Positions 1-7,127 of a stretch of DNA of 21,597 bases are shown here, piece after piece (positions within the stretch are counted from its first letter, which is position 1; the number at the start of each line of letters is the position of its first letter). Below the pieces are notes generated by a model. It was not told the DNA's origin. It made no database searches and saw nothing but the letters and a program-made list of their open reading frames with translations. Made by a program: the position numbers and the translations under genes. The DNA comes from Alphaproteobacteria bacterium (GTDB lineage Bacteria; Pseudomonadota; Alphaproteobacteria; Sphingomonadales; Emcibacteraceae): positions 1,412 to 23,008 of the forward strand of contig NVTJ01000018.1 in NCBI GenBank assembly GCA_002401545.1. Reading direction: 5' to 3'.

Positions 1-297
1 TTCCGTCTGGCTGATATGGCGACAAAGCTGGAAGCGGCGCGCCTGATGGTCCTGAATGCGGCATCACTCAAGGACCGGGAAATTCCCTGCCTGACCGAAG
101 CCTGCATGGCAAAATTATTTGCCTCCGAAGTTGCCGAAGAGGTCTGCTCTGCGGCCATCCAGACCCTTGGCGGTTATGGTTATTTGCGGGACTTTCCGCT
201 GGAACGCATCTACCGTGATGTGCGGGTCTGTCAGATTTACGAGGGCACATCTGACATACAGCGCCTGATCATTAACCGGTCAATGATAGTGCGATAA
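1..297 (+). CDS. Acyl-CoA dehydrogenase, C-terminal part (5' end outside window)
   Basis: This is the last 98 codons of an FAD-dependent acyl-CoA dehydrogenase, which introduces the alpha-beta double bond into an acyl-CoA thioester and passes electrons to ETF. The frame is open from base 1, and the ATG at 16 is internal, so the gene begins outside the window. The visible part is the C-terminal helical domain. It has the family signatures LGGYGY, then ERIYRDVRV, then IYEGTSDIQR. In short- and medium-chain family members the Glu of the YEGT motif is the catalytic base, and it is present here. The chain ends shortly after that motif, as is normal. The fragment cannot show chain length or branched-chain specificity. 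The next gene starts 78 nt later behind what looks like its own promoter, so co-transcription is not implied. Confidence 0.93.
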   Translation, partial: FRLADMATKLEAARLMVLNAASLKDREIPCLTEACMAKLFASEVAEEVCSAAIQTLGGYGYLRDFPLERIYRDVRVCQIYEGTSDIQRLIINRSMIVR

Positions 298-318
298 TTT
301 AAAATTGGGCTTTAAATT
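296..318. repeat. 8-bp AT-rich inverted repeat (possible operator)
   Basis: AATTTAAA (296-303) and TTTAAATT (311-318) are perfect inverted arms around a 7-nt spacer. The left arm overlaps the stop codon of the acyl-CoA dehydrogenase. The right arm covers the proposed -35 element of the next gene. No T-run follows, so it does not look like a rho-independent terminator. An operator role is inferred. Confidence 0.4.
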
Positions 319-340
319 CTGCGTAGTTTGTCCATATAAT
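311..340 (+). promoter_or_regulatory. Candidate sigma70 promoter for the TPR regulator-like gene
   Basis: A consensus -10 box TATAAT lies at 335-340. Eighteen bases upstream is TTTAAA at 311-316, a 4/6 match to the -35 box. It would place the transcription start about 30 nt before the ATG at 376, in a 78-nt intergenic space. The -35 lies inside the right arm of the inverted repeat at 296-318. Confidence 0.45.
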
Positions 341-375
341 GACTTTCAGACCCATAATGATGTTAGAAAGCATAT

Positions 376-1971
376 ATGCCACCAGATATTTCTCTGTCAG
401 CGGAAAAGATCAGAGCGCAGCTTGGATCCATTCTGGCTAGCGAAACCTTTAAAAACAAAAACCGCATTATCCGCTTCCTGGAATATGTGGTCGAAGAATC
501 TCTTGGCAAGCGGGCGCATCTGATCAAGGGCTATACACTGGGGATGGAAGTCTTTGACAAGGACGAGGCTTTTGATCCGCAAAAAGACGCCATTGTCCGG
601 GTTGAAGCCGGACGATTACGGCGGCTGCTGGAGCATTATTACATGGAAGAAGGCAGGGATGACCGGATCAGCATCTCCCTGCCCAAAGGGGCCTATGCCC
701 CGAAAATTGAATTATCAGAGCAAATACCGCCCGCCTTAAAAAAAGATCCGGTTTTTTCTGCCGCTGCGGCCCCGCCCACGGGACCGGCCATTGCGGTTCT
801 GCCGTTCGAGAATTTAAGCGGCGAGGCCTCTCAGGAACTTTTCTGCGACGGCATCACCGAAGAGATTATCAATCACCTGTCCCTGAGCCCGTCACTCTAT
901 GTGATTTCCCGCCGCACCACAGCCCAGTATAAGGGCAAAGCCGTGGACATCAGGGCTTTAAGCGCGGAACTGGAAGCCCATTATATTCTGGAAGGCAGCA
1001 TCCGGCGGGCCGGGCAGCAGATCAGGGTGTCCGCCCGCCTGTTGAATGCAACCAATGCCGCCGTGGTCTGGTCAGCAAATTATGACCGTTCGCTGACCCC
1101 GGAAAATCTGATCGACGTGCAGGATGAAATAGCCACCCATGTGGCCGCCACCATCGGCGATACTTACGGTGCTGTCATGCGGACCAGTGCCATTGATATG
1201 AAGCGCAGCAGCACCGAATATATGGAAGCCTATGAAAGTATGCTTCTGCTCCACGATTATCTGTTTGAGCTGTCGCCGCAAACCCACCTCAAAGCACGGG
1301 ACAGTCTGGAAAAAGCGGTTAAGATTGACCCCAATTACCCGGATGCCTGGGCGGGGTTGGCCTTTCTTGCCCTTGATGAATATCGCTTCAGCTTTAATGT
1401 CCGCGCGGACGACCCGCTGGAACTGGCACAGAAATATGCGGAAAAATCCATTGGTCTCAGTTCTAAATATTCCATTGCCTGGTACGCCATGACCATCATC
1501 AATTTCCATAAGGGCGATATTGAAAAATTTGAAGATAATATCCGCATGGGCCTGAGCATCGCGCCCAACAGCCCGGCTATTCTGGCTGACAGCGGGGTGT
1601 ATCTGTGCCTGCTTGGCAAGCTGGATGAGGGATTATCATTGGTACGCAAGGCCATGGACCTCAACCCCCAGCACCCCGGATGGTGCCATTTTGCCCTGTG
1701 CCATGATCATTATATTCGCGGGGACTATAGGCGCGCCATTGAACAGGTACGCCACATCGAAACCCCCGACTGGTTCTGGCCCCACGCGCTACAGGCCATG
1801 CTTTATGCCAAGTTGGGCAATGAAAAAGAGGCGGCAAACTCCCGGGAAAACGTACTCAGGCTCTATCCTGACTTTCCTGAAAATGCGGAAAAAGAATGCC
1901 GCAAATGGTTCCGGCGCAAAGAAGATCTGACAAAATATCTGGAGGGTCTGAAACAGGCCAACCTCGCCTGA
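376..1971 (+). CDS. Winged-helix-like / TolB-N-like / TPR protein, putative regulator
   Basis: A 531-residue soluble protein with three parts. Residues about 24-112 form a conserved charged domain with GYTLGMEVF, then FDPQKDAIVRVEAGRLRRLL and an SLPKGAYAP turn. This resembles the winged-helix heads on many alphaproteobacterial and acidobacterial TPR proteins, so DNA binding is plausible but not shown. After a Pro/Ala linker, residues about 136-255 (AIAVLPFENLSG, FCDGITEEII, YILEGSIRR) match the TolB-N-like domain found in CadC-like and adenylate-cyclase-like proteins. Residues about 286-520 are degenerate TPRs, for example around KAVKIDPNYPDAWAGLA. No transmembrane segment or signal peptide is visible, although relatives often carry a membrane helix in the linker. 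No cyclase domain is present. The ribosome-binding site is weak (AGAAAG). The downstream SDR gene follows after 27 nt and may be co-transcribed. The ligand and target genes are unknown. Confidence 0.85.
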   Translation: MPPDISLSAEKIRAQLGSILASETFKNKNRIIRFLEYVVEESLGKRAHLIKGYTLGMEVFDKDEAFDPQKDAIVRVEAGRLRRLLEHYYMEEGRDDRISISLPKGAYAPKIELSEQIPPALKKDPVFSAAAAPPTGPAIAVLPFENLSGEASQELFCDGITEEIINHLSLSPSLYVISRRTTAQYKGKAVDIRALSAELEAHYILEGSIRRAGQQIRVSARLLNATNAAVVWSANYDRSLTPENLIDVQDEIATHVAATIGDTYGAVMRTSAIDMKRSSTEYMEAYESMLLLHDYLFELSPQTHLKARDSLEKAVKIDPNYPDAWAGLAFLALDEYRFSFNVRADDPLELAQKYAEKSIGLSSKYSIAWYAMTIINFHKGDIEKFEDNIRMGLSIAPNSPAILADSGVYLCLLGKLDEGLSLVRKAMDLNPQHPGWCHFALCHDHYIRGDYRRAIEQVRHIETPDWFWPHALQAMLYAKLGNEKEAANSRENVLRLYPDFPENAEKECRKWFRRKEDLTKYLEGLKQANLA

Positions 1972-1998
1972 ATTCCATCTAACCAAAGGAATAATATT

Positions 1999-2814
1999 AT
2001 GAAGACAATTGTTATCACTGGCGGGGCGCGGGGTATTGGCCGTGGTCTTGCGACCGCATTTTTAAAATCCGGCCACCGGGTTGTCATCACCAGCCGGTCA
2101 AGAGACAGCGTGGACAAAGCAACGGCGGAACTGACGGGCGAAATTTCCACCGGAAATATAACTGGCAATATATATGGTTTCACCCTTGATCTGCATGACC
2201 GTGCCAGCATTGAGGCCCTGTGGGACAATGCTGTGACAGCTATGGGTTCTGTGGACATCTGGATTAATAATGCGGGATGCTCCAATATTATTGCACCCTT
2301 CATTGAGGTTGAGTCTGCTGAGATTGACAGGGTTATGGGCCGTAATGTTGTTGGTCTGCTGCATGCCTGTCAGGTGGCTCTTAAAGGCATGACAGCCCAG
2401 GGGCATGGCCAGTTATGGAATATGGAAGGCTATGGCTCCGATGGCATGAAACGGGCTGGCATGACCATTTATGGTGCCAGCAAATATGCGGTCAGTTATA
2501 TTACAGACAGCCTGGTCAGGGAAACAGCAGGCACCCCTGTTCAGGTCTGCCATCTCTCCCCCGGGATTGTGGTGACTGATTTACTGTTGAAAGATGCAAA
2601 AAAACGTTCTGCGGACCAATGGGCAAAGGCTAAAAAGATATATAATATTCTTGGGGATAAAGTGGAAACGGTCACCCCCTATCTTGCAAAAGCTATTTTA
2701 ATGACAGATAAAACCGGCAGCCGTGTGGCGTGGTTGACCCGGGGCAAGGTGGCCCGCCGCTTTATGGGCGCCGCTTTTAATAAACGTGACCTGTTTTCTG
2801 AATACGGCCTGTAG
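1999..2814 (+). CDS. Short-chain dehydrogenase/reductase, chlorophyll(ide) b reductase-like subgroup
   Basis: A 271-residue classical-size SDR, expected to be a cytosolic NAD(P)(H)-dependent oxidoreductase. It has the dinucleotide-binding loop TGGARGIG (residues 7-14), NNAG at 90-93, and the catalytic Y158xxxK162 in YGASK. The usual catalytic Ser 13 residues before the Tyr is replaced by Tyr145; the nearest Ser is Ser147, in the segment NMEGYGSDG. From memory, the same arrangement (NMDGAGS before YGSTK) occurs in plant chlorophyll b reductases NYC1/NOL, and the LSPGIVVTDLLL segment also fits them. The substrate here is unknown, and no photosynthesis genes are visible. A good Shine-Dalgarno, AAGGA at 1986-1990, supports the start. 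It lies 27 nt after the TPR protein gene. The family call is secure; the subgroup is a recollection. Confidence 0.9.
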   Translation: MKTIVITGGARGIGRGLATAFLKSGHRVVITSRSRDSVDKATAELTGEISTGNITGNIYGFTLDLHDRASIEALWDNAVTAMGSVDIWINNAGCSNIIAPFIEVESAEIDRVMGRNVVGLLHACQVALKGMTAQGHGQLWNMEGYGSDGMKRAGMTIYGASKYAVSYITDSLVRETAGTPVQVCHLSPGIVVTDLLLKDAKKRSADQWAKAKKIYNILGDKVETVTPYLAKAILMTDKTGSRVAWLTRGKVARRFMGAAFNKRDLFSEYGL

Positions 2815-2877
2815 GCAGACCAAATGAGGATTTATTTTGCAACGGACAGCTTTTAATACCCCTGTGATCCGGCACTT

Positions 2878-2898
2878 TTTTATGGATATTTTATGGAT
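2878..2898. repeat. Tandem 10-bp direct repeat upstream of the decarboxylase
   Basis: TTTTATGGAT occurs at 2878-2887 and again at 2889-2898, giving an 11-bp period, about one helical turn. It lies in the 220-nt gap between the SDR gene and the decarboxylase, 137 nt before the decarboxylase ATG. Two half-sites on the same DNA face suggest a regulator-binding site, but no factor can be named. The rest of the gap holds no gene. I could not find a convincing -35/-10 pair, though TATACT stands alone at 2973-2978. Confidence 0.4.
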
Positions 2899-3034
2899 CG
2901 CCTGGCCCCTTGATGCGTGCCCTTGGCGGCATACCCGCTGACCGGGCAAAGCTGCGATATAAACCAGAGATATATACTAAAAGTTTATTGAGGAAATCAG
3001 GACTTATTTGCTAGCTAATATTCAGGAAAAACTC

Positions 3035-4450
3035 ATGGATACTAAGGATTTCAGAAAAAATGCCCATAAATTTGTCGACTGGATGGCCGACTATATGGAA
3101 AATATTGAAAGCTATCCGGTAAAGCCACCAACAAAGCCGGGAGACATACTGGCCCGCCTTCCACAACATGCCCCCACAGGCCCGGAACCTATGGATGATA
3201 TATTCCGGGATTTTCAGGATATTATCATGCCCGGCATGACCCATTGGCAGCATCCGGGCTTCATGGCCTATTTTCCGGCCAATGCCAGCCCGCCGTCTAT
3301 TCTGGCCGAAATGCTCACCGCCACCGTCGCCGCCCAATGTATGAGCTGGCAGACATCCCCGGCGGCAACGGAACTGGAAGAGAGGGTTCTTGACTGGCTC
3401 AGGGATATGATCGGACTGCCGAATGGCTTTCACGGGGTAATACAGGATACCGCCTCCACCGCCATGTTTGTCGCCTTTGTCACCGCCCGCGAAAGGCTCA
3501 ATGATTTTACCACCAATCATACGGGGTTAAATGATGCCGGGCGGCATACCTGTTATGCCTCAGCCGAGGTTCATTCCTCCACCGACAGGGGCATCCGCAT
3601 GGCAGGGCTGGGCTCAGACAACCTGCGTAAAATTCCACTGGATGAAAATTTTGCCATGATCGCTGCGGAGCTGGACAAGGCCATAGCAGCGGATATTGAG
3701 GCCGGTTACAGGCCGACCTGTGTTGTCGCCACCCTGGGCAGCACCAGCCTGTCGGCCATTGATCCGCTTCAGGCCATCGGGGAAATATGCAGGAGATACG
3801 GCGTCTGGCTCCATGTGGATGCGGCCTGGGCGGGCAGTGCGCTGGTCCTGCCAGAATTTCAATGGATGATCAGAGGGGTGGAAAATGCCGACAGTTTTGT
3901 CTTTAATCCCCATAAATGGCTACTGACACAATTTGACTGCTCGGCCTTTTTTGTGAAGGATAAAGCCGCCCTGATCCGTAGCTTTGAGATATTGCCGGAA
4001 TATCTGAAAACCCGCGAGGGGCCCCAAGTCAATAATTACCGCGACTGGGGACCGCAACTGGGACGCCGTTTCCGGGCGCTGAAACTGTGGTTTGTCATCA
4101 GATCATATGGAATTACCGGGCTTCAGGATCATATCCGGCGTCATATTGGCATGACCCGCGCCCTGGCAGAACAAGTGGCTGCGGAGCCTGACTTTGAATT
4201 GCTCGCGCCCAATCCGCTGGCGTTATTCTGTTTCCGTTATTGCCCGGAAAATCTTCCCGAAGGCCGGCTTGATGCCCTGAATGAGCGCATATTTGAAGCC
4301 ATCAACGATACGGGTGAAATATATCTCACCCAGACACGCATCAACGGAAAATACGCCATTCGCCTTGTCAGTGGCGCGCCCGCAACCGGGCAAAAGCATC
4401 TGGACAAAGCATGGCAGATAATCAAAGATATCAGCCGGAAAACAAAATAA
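3035..4450 (+). CDS. Group II PLP-dependent decarboxylase, aromatic-L-amino-acid type
   Basis: A 471-residue cytosolic enzyme of fold type I that removes the alpha-carboxylate of an L-amino acid, probably an aromatic one (Tyr, Trp, Phe or DOPA), to give an amine. The PLP Lys is K294 in NPHKW. D262 in HVDAAWAGSA pairs with the pyridine nitrogen, and H180 in AEVHSS stacks on the ring. The catalytic-loop Tyr is Y335 in NNYRDW. A Phe at this place marks aldehyde synthases in plants, so a true decarboxylase is expected. The N-terminus (FRKNAHKFVDWMADY) is typical of the family. I chose ATG 3035, preceded by AGGA at 3024-3027. A TTG at 3008 would add nine residues and also has an AGGA before it. 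The gene probably begins the operon that runs to 7967. The exact substrate cannot be read from the sequence. Confidence 0.95.
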   Translation: MDTKDFRKNAHKFVDWMADYMENIESYPVKPPTKPGDILARLPQHAPTGPEPMDDIFRDFQDIIMPGMTHWQHPGFMAYFPANASPPSILAEMLTATVAAQCMSWQTSPAATELEERVLDWLRDMIGLPNGFHGVIQDTASTAMFVAFVTARERLNDFTTNHTGLNDAGRHTCYASAEVHSSTDRGIRMAGLGSDNLRKIPLDENFAMIAAELDKAIAADIEAGYRPTCVVATLGSTSLSAIDPLQAIGEICRRYGVWLHVDAAWAGSALVLPEFQWMIRGVENADSFVFNPHKWLLTQFDCSAFFVKDKAALIRSFEILPEYLKTREGPQVNNYRDWGPQLGRRFRALKLWFVIRSYGITGLQDHIRRHIGMTRALAEQVAAEPDFELLAPNPLALFCFRYCPENLPEGRLDALNERIFEAINDTGEIYLTQTRINGKYAIRLVSGAPATGQKHLDKAWQIIKDISRKTK

Positions 4451-4463
4451 ATTTTCTTTGCCG

Positions 4464-4491
4464 GATTGTTGCCTCATATGGTTATTATAAT
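4464..4491 (+). promoter_or_regulatory. Weak candidate internal promoter
   Basis: A perfect -10 box TATAAT lies at 4486-4491, in the 74-nt space between the decarboxylase and the fusion gene. The region 16 bases upstream (GATTGT, 4464-4469) is a poor -35. If real, the four downstream genes could be expressed without the decarboxylase. Confidence 0.22.
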
Positions 4492-4524
4492 GATGTGAAA
4501 TGGTTATTTGAGGGATTAGGTATA

Positions 4525-5883
4525 ATGACGAAAAAAGCACTCCTGATTACGGGTCAGGAATCAGAAACCGTCAGCACATTGGCGCGAAACCTGATCCATG
4601 TCGGGGGATTAAGCATTTTTGCCCGCCAGATGAAACAGATGAAGGCCATCGGCGTCGATGAGATGCATGTGGTGACCGACTGGTTCACGACGGATTTTGA
4701 AAAAGAAATCCTGAATTGCACCGAACGCCCTGAAAGAATTTTTATCCACACAACCAAAGAGGCCCCCTTAAGGCTTCTGGAACATAATAATGAAGGCAAT
4801 ATCTGGTTCCTGATCGAAGAAGCGGTAGTCATTGATGATCGTATCATAGCTCAGATCGCAAAGCACCCTTCCCCCAGCGTGATCAGTTTTATCGGACATA
4901 ATGAATTTCTTTCATCACGTACCGCTGGCGGTATGCTGCTCCAACTTGAAGATCAAGACGGTTACTTTGGCGCCATTGCCAAATTATCCAGTGGCACGCT
5001 CGCCGCTAATGTGCGCAAGCTCAATACATTGGAAGGGCTGCCAGGGGCGCTGAAGGCAATTTCCCGGGCCAGCGACTGCATGATCGCCAAAATAACCCAT
5101 ATCCCGCTTTATATTCCCGGCCACCGCCGCGATGTTGATCTGGTCTGGTTCCCGGTCATCCGGCGTGAGGACGGCAACAGAGCGACAGATGCGCTGCTTG
5201 AATTTACCGAAAAAGAAACATTGGACTGGCCAGCGAAATATATCCACCGGCCCATTGAAAACCTGATGGTCAGATACATCTGCAAATGCCCTGTTGTGCC
5301 ATACCAGATCACCGTGGTAACGGGCATACTGGGTTTTTACATCATGTATCTTTTTAGCAGTGGTCACATGCTGCCTGCCCTGTTCGGTGCCTATATCGTC
5401 GGCATTATGGCGGGTGTGGGTGGCAAGCTTGCCTGCGTGAGTATGCAGACGCCCACAATTTACAAGCTTGAACATCTGCTTGACAGACTGGTGGAATATG
5501 GCTGGTATTTTGCCATTGCCGCATTTTTATCAACCCCCCATGGTGAAGCCCCCTATATTATGGCCACAGCCCTGATTCTGTTTCGCCTTGCCGATGAAAT
5601 CCAGAGTAATTTCTTTCGTCGGCTGACCGGCTTTCATATCTATGATACCGCCCCATTCGACAGGAAACTGCGGCTGGTGGGCGGCGGACGCAATACCCAG
5701 ATGTGGGCGCTGCTGCCTTTTGCCCTCTATGGTCAATGGTATGCCGGTTTTGGCTTTATTTGCCTCTATGGTATTGTAACTTTTTTTATCCATCAGTTGA
5801 GACTTGTGTATCATCTCAAAAATATGGTAATAGCCAACAACGAAATATTCACTGAAAACTTCAAAAAAAACCAAAAACTATAA
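4525..5883 (+). CDS. Nucleotidyltransferase-like / CDP-alcohol phosphotransferase-like fusion, probable pseudo-enzyme
   Basis: A 452-residue protein laid out like the bifunctional inositol-1-phosphate cytidylyltransferase/DIPP synthases. Residues 1-215 look like a nucleotidyltransferase fold (ALLITG start, then IHVGGLSIFARQMKQM, then FLIEE at 95-99). However, the glycine-rich GxGTR loop is missing, the usual Lys-Pro is R21-N22, and Glu stands where the metal Asp is expected. Residues from about 233 are a CDP-alcohol phosphotransferase-like membrane domain with several hydrophobic helices. Its signature DxxDGxxAR reads AGVGGKLAC at 296-304, so two Asp and the Arg are lost. In the second half the best alignment has E316 and D320 for the last two Asp. 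The start is ATG 4525; the open frame extends back to 4411 inside the previous gene, but those residues look non-coding. The intact paralogue follows after 25 nt. The function is unknown; a regulatory or substrate-binding partner is my inference. Confidence 0.8.
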   Translation: MTKKALLITGQESETVSTLARNLIHVGGLSIFARQMKQMKAIGVDEMHVVTDWFTTDFEKEILNCTERPERIFIHTTKEAPLRLLEHNNEGNIWFLIEEAVVIDDRIIAQIAKHPSPSVISFIGHNEFLSSRTAGGMLLQLEDQDGYFGAIAKLSSGTLAANVRKLNTLEGLPGALKAISRASDCMIAKITHIPLYIPGHRRDVDLVWFPVIRREDGNRATDALLEFTEKETLDWPAKYIHRPIENLMVRYICKCPVVPYQITVVTGILGFYIMYLFSSGHMLPALFGAYIVGIMAGVGGKLACVSMQTPTIYKLEHLLDRLVEYGWYFAIAAFLSTPHGEAPYIMATALILFRLADEIQSNFFRRLTGFHIYDTAPFDRKLRLVGGGRNTQMWALLPFALYGQWYAGFGFICLYGIVTFFIHQLRLVYHLKNMVIANNEIFTENFKKNQKL

Positions 5884-5908
5884 AAAGATAATACAAAGAT
5901 AACAGACT

Positions 5909-6799
5909 ATGTCAGATACCGTAAAACGTACCAGTGAAATTGAGGAATTCACCAATCTTCACTTCATTCATCCCATCAGCAGTTGGCTGGTTCCCAAACT
6001 CGCCGCGATAAATATTACGCCTAATATGGTATCTCTGACAGGAATGTTCTTCGGCATATTAGCCGGTTTTTCCTACCATCATTATCAGTCCCCCCCTATG
6101 GCGGTTTTGGGATTTATCGGCATGATTATGTGGCACATCATGGATGGGGCTGACGGACAGTTGGCCCGATTGACCAAAAGCTATTCAGAAATTGGCGCCA
6201 TTCTTGATGGTGTTTGTGATTACGTCACCTTTATAAGTGTTTATGTGGGTATTGGCCTGATGCTGTCACAGCAAGGCAATGCCGGAATATGGGTCATTAT
6301 TCTGTCCGCAGGAGCCCTCCACGCCATACAATCCAGTGCATATGAGTTGCAGCGGGCTGAATATGATTACTGGGGCCATGGCAAGCAGTCTGCCGCCCTG
6401 CCGGAAATCAAACATATGATCGCTGACCTGAAGGGTAAATCCGCGCCGGCTTTCATCATGAGCCAGTTTCTTATCGGTTACGTCAGGATGCAGAGGCGCT
6501 CAAGCGGGATCAGTTCGGAACACCGTCAGCAACTAAAAGATATATTGCGGGATAATCCTGACAAGACAAGTGATATCAGGGCATTATACCGGGAAATCTT
6601 TGCTCCCGCTGTCAATAAATGGTCCATTCTGTGCGCCAATTACCGGACCATAGCCATCTTCATCGCCTGCCTTGCCGGACAGCCAATTTATTTTTTCTGG
6701 TTTGAGATTGCATTCCTGACCCCGGTTCTGATAGTTTTGGTGCAAAAGCAACGCAAGCTGAACCGGTTATTTTCACTACGGCTGAAAGAGATCATCTGA
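5909..6799 (+). CDS. CDP-alcohol phosphatidyltransferase family membrane enzyme, intact motif
   Basis: A 296-residue integral membrane protein expected to transfer a phospho-alcohol from a CDP-alcohol to a hydroxyl acceptor with release of CMP. The full family signature D(x)2DG(x)2AR(x)8G(x)3D(x)3D is present: D79, D82, G83, A86, R87, G96, D100 and D104. The upstream segment ITPNMVSLTGM is the usual entry to the first core helix. Hydrophobic stretches surround the motif and recur near 235-270. A charged soluble insert at about 155-225 (KHMIADLKGK to IRALYREIF) is long for the family. The start at 5909 is 25 nt after the previous stop, with a weak ribosome-binding site. It lies directly behind a fusion gene with a degraded version of the same domain. 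Substrates cannot be predicted; it is not obviously PgsA or PssA. Confidence 0.9.
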   Translation: MSDTVKRTSEIEEFTNLHFIHPISSWLVPKLAAINITPNMVSLTGMFFGILAGFSYHHYQSPPMAVLGFIGMIMWHIMDGADGQLARLTKSYSEIGAILDGVCDYVTFISVYVGIGLMLSQQGNAGIWVIILSAGALHAIQSSAYELQRAEYDYWGHGKQSAALPEIKHMIADLKGKSAPAFIMSQFLIGYVRMQRRSSGISSEHRQQLKDILRDNPDKTSDIRALYREIFAPAVNKWSILCANYRTIAIFIACLAGQPIYFFWFEIAFLTPVLIVLVQKQRKLNRLFSLRLKEII

Positions 6800-6802
6800 A
6801 CC

Positions 6803-7123
6803 ATGAGTAGAAAATCAGGAAAAATATTGACAGATCAGCAGTGTAAAATTCTGGCCTCCTACCGGGATAGTATCGACAATATTGATGCGGCGCTGATTCA
6901 TATGCTGGCGGAACGGTTTAAAATCACCAAACATGTGGGAGAGTTCAAAGCGGAATTCGATCTGCCGCCCGCCGACAAAGACCGGGAAAAAAAACAGATT
7001 GACCGCCTGCGTAACCTGTCCAGAGAAGCCAGACTGGACCCTGATTTCTCCGAAAAATTCCTCCATTTCATCATTACCGAAGTCATTCGTCACCATGAGA
7101 AATTCCGCGATAGCCAAGACTAG
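6803..7123 (+). CDS. Chorismate mutase, AroQ type
   Basis: A 106-residue all-helical monofunctional enzyme that rearranges chorismate to prephenate, the branch point to Phe and Tyr, in the cytosol. Active-site positions of the E. coli AroQ domain are matched at R21, R38, K49, D58, R61 and E62, with the signature PPADKDRE. The C-terminal FIITEVIRHHE segment is typical of short alphaproteobacterial members. There is no signal peptide, so it is not the exported type, and there is no fused prephenate dehydratase or dehydrogenase. It starts 3 nt after the previous stop, so translational coupling is likely. Its place in an operon with an aromatic-type decarboxylase may mean it feeds aromatic precursors to that pathway, but it could equally be the cell's general chorismate mutase. 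Confidence 0.95.
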   Translation: MSRKSGKILTDQQCKILASYRDSIDNIDAALIHMLAERFKITKHVGEFKAEFDLPPADKDREKKQIDRLRNLSREARLDPDFSEKFLHFIITEVIRHHEKFRDSQD

Positions 7124-7127
7124 AGTA

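Noticed and set aside
2918..2948. Hairpin TGCCC/GGGCA with inner GCGG/CCGC in the SDR-decarboxylase gap, possible terminator
   Set aside because: The arms are short and interrupted by unequal internal loops, and no T-run follows on either strand.
3008..3034. TTG start adding nine residues to the decarboxylase
   Set aside because: ATG 3035 has its own AGGA site and gives the conserved family N-terminus; the extra residues match nothing.
4411..4524. Upstream extension of the fusion protein overlapping the decarboxylase end
   Set aside because: The extra 38 codons lie partly in the decarboxylase coding sequence and lead into an AT-rich spacer; ATG 4525 begins a natural ALLITG strand.
6933..7127. 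Long upstream frame of the methionine aminopeptidase inside chorismate mutase
   Set aside because: It overlaps a well-supported gene in another frame and encodes no family sequence.
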